NCBI GenBank assembly: GCA_020310875.1
Contig: CM035428.1
Location: 103,021,661-103,085,660, forward strand
DNA: 64,000 nucleotides
Direction: 5' to 3'
Source: Ceratopteris richardii
Taxonomy: Eukaryota > Streptophyta > Polypodiopsida > Polypodiales > Pteridaceae
In this document: piece by piece, positions 57,745-64,000 of the stretch
Position numbering within the stretch: the first letter of the stretch is position 1
Layout of the letters: the number at the start of each line of letters is the position of its first letter
Notes under the pieces: generated by a model
Seen by the model: the letters and a program-made list of their open reading frames with translations, nothing else
What the model was told of the DNA's origin: nothing
Database searches by the model: none
Translations under genes and position numbers: made by a program

Positions 57745-60360
57745 TCACTCCACAAAAGGAAGTAAGCCCAAAGCTTTGCGAAAGGCTTCAAACTTCTCCC
57801 TAGGCAGAGCCTTCGTGAAACGGTCTGCAATGTTCTCCTGCATGGGCACATATGCCAAGCTGATCTCCCCAGCAGAGAACCTCTCCCTGACATAGTGATA
57901 ATGCACCTCAATGTGCTTAGTGCGAGCATGGAACACAGGGTTCCTCGCAACTGCCAATGTGCTCTGACGGTCAGTGAAGATGGTGGTGGCAGAAGACTGG
58001 CCAACACCCAAATCAGCCATAAGGCGTCTAAGCCACACACACTCAACAGTCGCTATGAAAGCTGCCCTATACTCGGCCTCACAACTGGAAGTGGCCACAG
58101 TAGGCTGCTTCTTGCTCAACCAAGATATACATGAGCTACCAAGCATGAAGCAAAAGCCACTAGTGGACACACGAGTGTCATAGCAACCAACCCAATCAGA
58201 GTAAAAAAAGCATGCAAATTTGGCGGTAGTGATCCCCCCTTGGGATAAAACAACCCAAGTAGCCGAGTACCACTCAAGTAGAGAAAGATGCGCTTAACCG
58301 CCTGCCAATGCCTCACTTCTGGGCAATGCATAAACCTGCTCATCTGTGAGACAGCAAACTGAATATCTGGCCGAGTAATGTATAAGTAAATCAAGCATCC
58401 AACAGCCTGCTGATAGAGAACAGCATCAAATGCATCTCCAACATCATGAAGACTCAATCGTAAACCTGTCTCCATAGGAGTGACAATAGGCTTACAGTCT
58501 TCAAGGCCAAAACACTGCAATAATGTGTCAATATATTTTGTTTGACACAAAGCCATTCCACCATCAACTTGCATAATCTGAATGCCCAAATAGTGATGCA
58601 AATGTCCCAAATTAGACATCTCAAATGATGCATGCAAATCATCCTTGAAATCAGCAATATGCTTCTCAATAGGACCAGTGAGAAGCATGTCGTCAACATA
58701 GACAACAATGATTAGAAGCACATCACTAGCACGCTTAACATATAAGGTGCTTTCAGTTGGACTGTTCTCAAAACCATGTGCAAACAGATAGGCATGTATC
58801 TTCTCATACCAAGCACGTGGTGCTTGCTTTAAACCATATAATGCCTTTTTTAACCTGCACACCTAGTTTTCATGCCCTTTCTGCACAAAGCCATGGGGCT
58901 GAAAAACATACACTTCTTCATGCAAGTCATCATTCAGAAATGTTGTTTTAATGTCCAACTGATGTACATTCCAACCATGATGGGCTGCAAGTGCACAAAT
59001 ACTCCGAACAGTAGTCATACAGCATGTAGGTGCAAAGGTCTCATCAAAATCAATGCCTCTTTCCTGCACATAACCCTTTGCAACAAGCCTAGCCTTATAC
59101 CTGTCAACTGTACCATCAGGTTTACGCTTCAACTTGTATACCCACTTAGTGCCAATGGCCTTCTTGCCAGGAGGCAAGTCACATAAAGACCATGTACCAT
59201 TCTTCATTATAGCATCATATTCAGATTACATAGCAGCCATCCAATTTTCTGAATTCTATGATTCATCAAAAGAAACATGCTCATTCTCATCACAGAGACT
59301 AGACGTAGCCATAGCATAGCAATCTGATGCAAAGGAGGCACTATGAGAGCCTGAACGAGTACGATATGACAAAGGTGCATCTAATTTGCTATCACGCAAA
59401 GTTTGCACCAGCCATTTTGGCATAGTTAACTGCTCAATATCAACTCTCTCATCAACAAGTGCATCATGTAAATCTGCATCAGAAATGGAATGATCTGCAT
59501 CATCATATGAAACTTGCAAAGGCTAAGAAGTTGCCTCCTTCGGACCAACACTAGACTGTCCACCTGTAGAAAGAGGCATCAAAGTATCATACATATCTTT
59601 GGAGCTAACAGATGTCTCCTTAGTACATGAACTGAATAGCATCTTCCACAAAGACAACATCATGGCTAACCAGAATGCGTTTAGTTTGTGGATGATACAG
59701 ACGATAGCCTTTACTTTCAGAACTGTACCCAACAAAAATACATTTTACTTCCTTATCATCCAATTTTTTGCGATGTTGTTCAGGCACTAGTGCATATGCC
59801 AAACAAACAAAAACATGCAGATGAGCAACAGATGGCTTGCGGTCATGCCAAGCCTCATATGGAGTGATAGGCTACAACACTTTCGTGGGACACCTGTTCA
59901 GTACATATGCTGCACACATGACAGCCTCAAGCCAGAAACTATGAGGTAAAGCCTAACTCTTGATCATACACCTTGCCATCTCCATGAGAGACCTGTTCTT
60001 CCGTTCAGCAACTCCATTCTGTTGAGGTGTATATGGCACTGTACATTGGTGTTTTATCCCACGTTCAGCCAGAAATGCATTAAAATTAGAAGACATATAT
60101 TCCCCCCCTCGATCAGAACGGAGGGTGCCCATTTTACATGCTGACAGATTTTCAGCCAAAACCAAAAACTGTTTGAAGCATATGAACACTTTGGACTTTG
60201 CTTTGAGTGGATATACCCATGCATGCCTGGAACAATCATCAATGAAAGTCAGGAAGTAAAGGTAATTTCCAAAAGAGAGTGTCTGCATAGGACCACATAC
60301 ATCACTATGTACAAGCTGCAATTTCTGTGTAGCCCGAACTGAACCATCTTTTGGAAAGGA
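57745..60360 (-). pseudogene. Copia-G integrase, RT and RNase H
   Basis: Integrase: [75 protein letters not shown] (D, D and E of the catalytic triad visible). Linker [96 protein letters not shown] (YVDD intact). RNase H: TSGFCFMLGSSCISWLSKKQ, SSCEAEYRAAFIAT, HARTKHIEVHYHYVRERFSA, ending LPREKFEAFRKALGLLPFVE at 57745. TAG/TAA stops occur at six or more places where siblings have CAG/CAA. One small deletion lies near 59620-59640 and one frameshift in a T-run near 58210. Confidence 0.93.
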
Positions 60361-61997
60361 GGAACGCTACATTTTGCCCAAAATACAGCCTTCACAAACA
60401 TGTTTTCCAGGTGCCTCAAGTTTGGGCAAAGAGGACACCATTTCAGATTTTTGCAGGCGTAGTAAACTAGCAAAATTCAAGTGACCAAAGTGTGCATGCC
60501 AAAGCTTTGCATCTGACATAGCCTGAGAATCATTTACTGCACATGCCAAATCATTTTCAGATCTTTCATAGTCTATGAGCTTATACAGCCCACAACATAA
60601 AATGCCAGAAGCAATAATCACATCGCCATTTGATAGATCATGAACTGTACACCTGTCATCAACAAATTTCACAACCAAGCCAATCTTGGCTAATGCAGAA
60701 ACTGATAACAGGTTCTTTTTTATCCCTGGCACAAATAAAGCATCTGACAAAGTGAAAGAACTACCATCAGCAGTAGTCAAAATGATCTTACCAACTCCCA
60801 TAACAGGATAAGAGGAGTTGTTGGCACATGTAACAGTATTCCCTGTAGGGGCAGGCTCAAGTGAAGAGAAGCAACTGTGTTGCGAGGTAATATGTTTGGT
60901 CACCCCACTGTCAAAATACCAAACATCTGAGTCTACTGCAGACATGCACTGCTCATGGGAAGATGGGTCAAAACTGCAGATAGTAGTAAACGCCCATTCT
61001 TCTTCATGCACAAGATTTGCAAACTCTGTTTTTGGTGTATAGGCCTCTGCAACAACCATTCCAACCTCTTTCTTCTTTGCCTCTTTAGCAGCCAATTTTG
61101 GACAGTTCTTTATGATATGATCATTCCCTTTACAGTACTTACAAAACAATTTCTGCTTTTCTGATTTCTTGTCATCTTTATCTTCCTTCTTGGAATATGC
61201 AGAATTAGCAGATTTCTGCTTACTAGTTGAAGAGCTGCATTTTCCTTTGCCCTTCTGACTAGCCAGGAAAGCTTGATCTCCAACTCACATAATGGACCTA
61301 TTTTGCCTGGGCTGATCTTCCTGCAATAGAACAAAGACTAAATCCTCAAATGATAAGGCATTTGGATTGCCTTTCATCATCAACCAAAGAGTAGAAGCAA
61401 AACTCTGATATGAATCAGGAAGACCATTCAGAACGGTCTGCACAAGTGAGCTTGTGGTATAACCTCATTAGCAAAAATCAATTGTTCCTTCAAGTCTTTG
61501 ATCTTCGTTAGGAAACTGTCCATAGAATCACCTTCATTCATGTGCTCACTCTCTAATTTTTTTCGGAGGTAAGCAACACGAGCCTCATTCCTAGCTTGGT
61601 ACAATGTGGTAAGTGTATCCCAAGCATCCTTAGCTATTCTGCAAGAGCGAATGTGAGGAATAATGGCACGTTTGACAGACAAAGCTATCAATGCATGTGC
61701 CTAGGCATCTTTGCCATCCCAACGAATCTGCTCTGCAGTAGGTGCAGTAGAAACAGTAGCACGAACAGGAATCTACGGAATATCATCTTCGACACCATCT
61801 TCATCAGCTCCAACACCTGTATTTGCAGTACCTGTAGTGAGAGGTGTGACACGAGGTCTTTCAACACCCTGCACAATGTTCCACAATCCTTTTGCAACCA
61901 ATACATGTCGCATCATATAAGCCCACAATGGGTAGTTGGTACCATCCAGCTTATCCTCAACAGCCAACATACAGAATACATCACTGCTTTCAGCCAT
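60361..61997 (-). pseudogene. Copia-G gag and protease
   Basis: ATG at 61997: MAESSDVFCMLAVEDKLDGT, NYPLWAYMMRHVLVAKGLWN. Capsid part ALIALSVKRAIIPHIRSCRI, KDAWDTLTTLYQARNEARVA; a 1-bp-type shift near 61455; KGKGKCSSSTSK; intact knuckle CKYCKGNDHIIKNC; protease WYFDSGVTKHITSQ (DSGV where Copia-1 has DSGA, fitting GCG to GTG); pre-integrase KLWHAHFGHLNFASLLRLQK and HVCEGCILGKM, followed by a TAG (CAG in the sibling at 12.97 kb). Stops at 61770 and in DA*AHAL are also C-to-T type. Confidence 0.92.
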
Positions 61998-62336
61998 GGC
62001 CGGTGACTAAAATACCTTGATGCAAAAAATTGACTGTATTTCAAAGTTGAACAGAACTGCCCAGGCAAGTTCTCCTAGACCTGTAGCAGACTTCGAGATG
62101 CTTAAACTGGTGAACAAAAACTGGTATATACCTTTGGCACAAAAAGACAAAATAGCCTGCACAAGCACTGCAATAGTGCGTTCGGAGGCCGAAACGAGCT
62201 CAGATCGCGATTTCGGCACCACATAACGAAGGTGTTTTGATCTCTGAAACACCCTGAGTATGCTCACCAAATTTCGTGCGAATCTGAGGCTGCAAACGGA
62301 GGAGTGTCGACGGCGCCCTAGATGAAGCGACGACCT

Positions 62337-62348
62337 GCTCTGATACCA
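62337..62348 (-). other. Copia-G primer-binding site
   Basis: Reverse complement is TGGTATCAGAGC, exact tRNA-iMet PBS, two bases inside the 5' LTR. Confidence 0.95.
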
Positions 62349-62350
62349 AT

Positions 62351-62581
62351 TGTTAGAGTTAGACGTCTACGGAAGCACGCGAACAACACAAGGAAGAAGA
62401 AGAAGCTTGGAGCACAAACACACAATACTGAATGTATTACTAGAGAATGTACAAAGATAAGTAGCCCATTAGGGCAACAAGCGTATATACAAGCCGGGGG
62501 AAAAAAACCTCCTAAAGAGGGAAAAAAGTGCCCCGGCGGTCCTAGTGTGTTCACACACATCACTACCTAAATATATCAACA
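62351..62581 (-). repeat. Copia-G 5' LTR
   Basis: TGTTAGAGTTAGACGTCTAC to AATATATCAACA, 231 bp; partner of 57440-57670. Confidence 0.95.
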
Positions 62582-64000
62582 AAGAAAACAAAAAATCAAA
62601 CACAATTTTGCAAATATTGTAAATGAAATGTTCATTTCATAAAGATTTCTCCAAAATTGGCTATAAAATAGCAAAGAAGAAAGAGGATGGAATGGTTGTT
62701 GCAAAGGTCTCTACACCTAAAATTGACTCTGTTAATCTTATGTAGAATGAAGAATGGGTGTTTACTATTGTATGTAGCTATGAACCATCCTCTTATGAGC
62801 AGTGTATGTGTACAATACACTTAGATGTTTGGTACTTTGATAATAGGTAAATCAAACATATTACCTTGTAGTGTAGCTTCTTTCGTTCACTTGAGCCTTC
62901 CCCTATAGGGAATACTATCACATGTGATAACAACTCCTCTTATCCTATAATGGGAGTTGGTAAAAATCACTTTGACTACCCTTGATGGTAGTTCTTTCAC
63001 ATGTTCAAATGCTTTGTTCATGCCAAGGATCAAGAAAATCTATTGTCAATTTTAGATTTAGCCAAGATCGGTTTGGTTGTCAATTTTTTGATGACAGATG
63101 TACAATCCATGATATGTCAAATGGTGATGTCATGATTGCTTCTAGAATTTTATGTTGTGCCCATATGAGCTCATAGACTATGAAAAATCTGTGAATGATT
63201 CAACATGTGCAATATGGTATTCTCAGATGCAAAGCTTTGGCATGCACCCTTTTGTCATGTGAATTATGCTAGTTTGCTATGCCTATAGAAATCTAAAATA
63301 GTGTCCTCTCTGCCCAAAATTGAGGCACGTTTTAAACATGTCTATGAAGGCTATATTTTGGGCAAAATGCAACATTCCTCCTTCCCAAAAGATGGTTTGG
63401 TTTGAGCTACTAAAAAATTGCATCTTGTTTACAATGATGTTTGTGCTCCTATGTAGACACCTTCTTTGGGAACTACCTTTGCTTGTGACTTTTATTGATG
63501 ATTTATCTAGGCATGCATGGGTATAAGCATTCAAAGCAAAGTCTGAAGTGTATGTGCTTCAAACAATTTCCAGTTATGGCTAAAAGTTTTTCAGCATGTA
63601 AAATGGGCTCCATCGGTTTTGATCGAGGGGGGAAATGCATGTCTTTTGATTTTAATGCATTTCTAGCTAAGCATGGGATAACACACCAATGTATAATGTC
63701 ATATAATCGTCCAAATGGTGTTGCTGAAAGAAAGAATATGTCTCTCATGGAGATGGTGAGGTGTATGGTCAAAAGTCAGGCTTTACCACATAGTTTTTGG
63801 CTTGAGGCTATTATGTGTGCAACATATGTACTCAATAGGTGTCCCATCTTGACACTGCAATTTATCACTCCATATAAGGCTTGGCATGGTTGCAAGCCAT
63901 CTATTGCTCATTTGCATGTCTTTGGTTGTTTGGGATATGCATTAGTTCCTGAACAACAACATATAAAATTGGATGATAAAGTAGTCAAATGTATTTTTGT
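62582..64000 (+). pseudogene. Copia-F gag end to integrase, continuation after Copia-G
   Basis: Starts AAGAAAACAAAA, completing the gag frame left at 57439. Zinc-knuckle scrap FCKYCK, then decayed protease (CSYEPSSYEQCMC, HLDVWYFDN), pre-integrase (ELIDYEKS, KPSKAIFWAKCN-like shift) and integrase ([12 protein letters not shown]-like, [40 protein letters not shown]), to [12 protein letters not shown] at the window edge. Stops throughout. Confidence 0.88.

Larger units (their letters stand above)
57440..62581 (-). mobile_element. Copia-G: full-length minus-strand Ty1/copia inserted in Copia-F
   Basis: 5142 bp flanked by a perfect 5-bp TSD AAGAA (57435-57439 and 62582-62586). LTRs are 231 bp each (57440-57670 and 62351-62581) with about 11 differences by my count, nine of them transitions. 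PBS TGGTATCAGAGC on the minus strand (62348-62337); PPT AGGGGGGATT (57671-57682 region). Gag, protease, integrase, RT and RNase H are all recognisable in one long gag-pol, broken by roughly a dozen stops and a few indels. The reference copy of the family in this window. Confidence 0.95.
56043..64000 (+). mobile_element. Copia-F: old plus-strand copia, interrupted by Copia-G, runs off the window
   Basis: 5' LTR 56043-56269, PBS 56272-56283 (TGGTATTAGAGC), gag 56624-57439, then the Copia-G insertion, then gag/protease/integrase from 62582 to the window end. Same family as Copia-G, Copia-1 and the copies at 12.9-18.6 kb. The 3' half lies beyond 64000. Confidence 0.9.

Overview
This window looks like nuclear DNA from a large, repeat-rich land-plant genome. 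The evidence is plant Ty1/copia, Ty3/gypsy and CACTA transposons, tRNA-iMet and tRNA-Asp primer-binding sites, GT-AG introns and many long microsatellites. A wide-host-range gene family resembling DUF7869, common in non-seed plants as far as I recall, and the general style suggest a fern, lycophyte or bryophyte rather than a flowering plant, but that is inference. No cellular gene appears complete and undisturbed. Two probable host genes are visible: the 5' exons of an unrecognised gene near 1.9-2.6 kb (minus), and a short Ser-rich, possibly plastid-targeted protein at 24583-25091 (minus).

The rest is nested mobile DNA. At 3754-12396 a minus-strand copia remnant is split by a 6.7-kb non-autonomous LTR element (4814-11511). 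That element has a perfect 5-bp target duplication, 3.1-3.2-kb LTRs and only 415 bp of internal DNA. Each LTR carries a fragment that reads like the Mediator subunit MED12, plus an 85-86-codon ORF starting with a signal-peptide-like segment. At 12397-18604 several decayed copies of one copia family lie end to end. A CACTA transposon (18605-23143, perfect 19-bp TIRs) sits inside one of them and keeps an intact two-exon transposase-type ORF next to a 2.1-kb ATGCAT-type array.

From 25544 to about 30293 lies a gypsy gag-protease unit without RT or integrase. Its leader contains a CGCGATGG minisatellite of about 0.8 kb. At 30482-33403 a compact LTR element with almost identical 504/506-bp LTRs carries a multi-CCHC zinc-knuckle gene fragment. 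A second, older CACTA (35863-41587) splits a decayed DUF7869-like gene, whose two halves remain at 41588-42450 and 34300-35862.

The right third holds a short copia fragment (44.2 kb), a gypsy integrase tail (46 kb), a degenerate copia (46648-55120) containing an oppositely oriented copia (48409-54079), and an older plus-strand copia (56043 to the window end). That last copy is interrupted by a full-length minus-strand copy of its own family (57440-62581, TSD AAGAA). Many premature stops in this family read TAG/TAA where a sibling reads CAG/CAA, the pattern expected from deamination of methylated cytosine.
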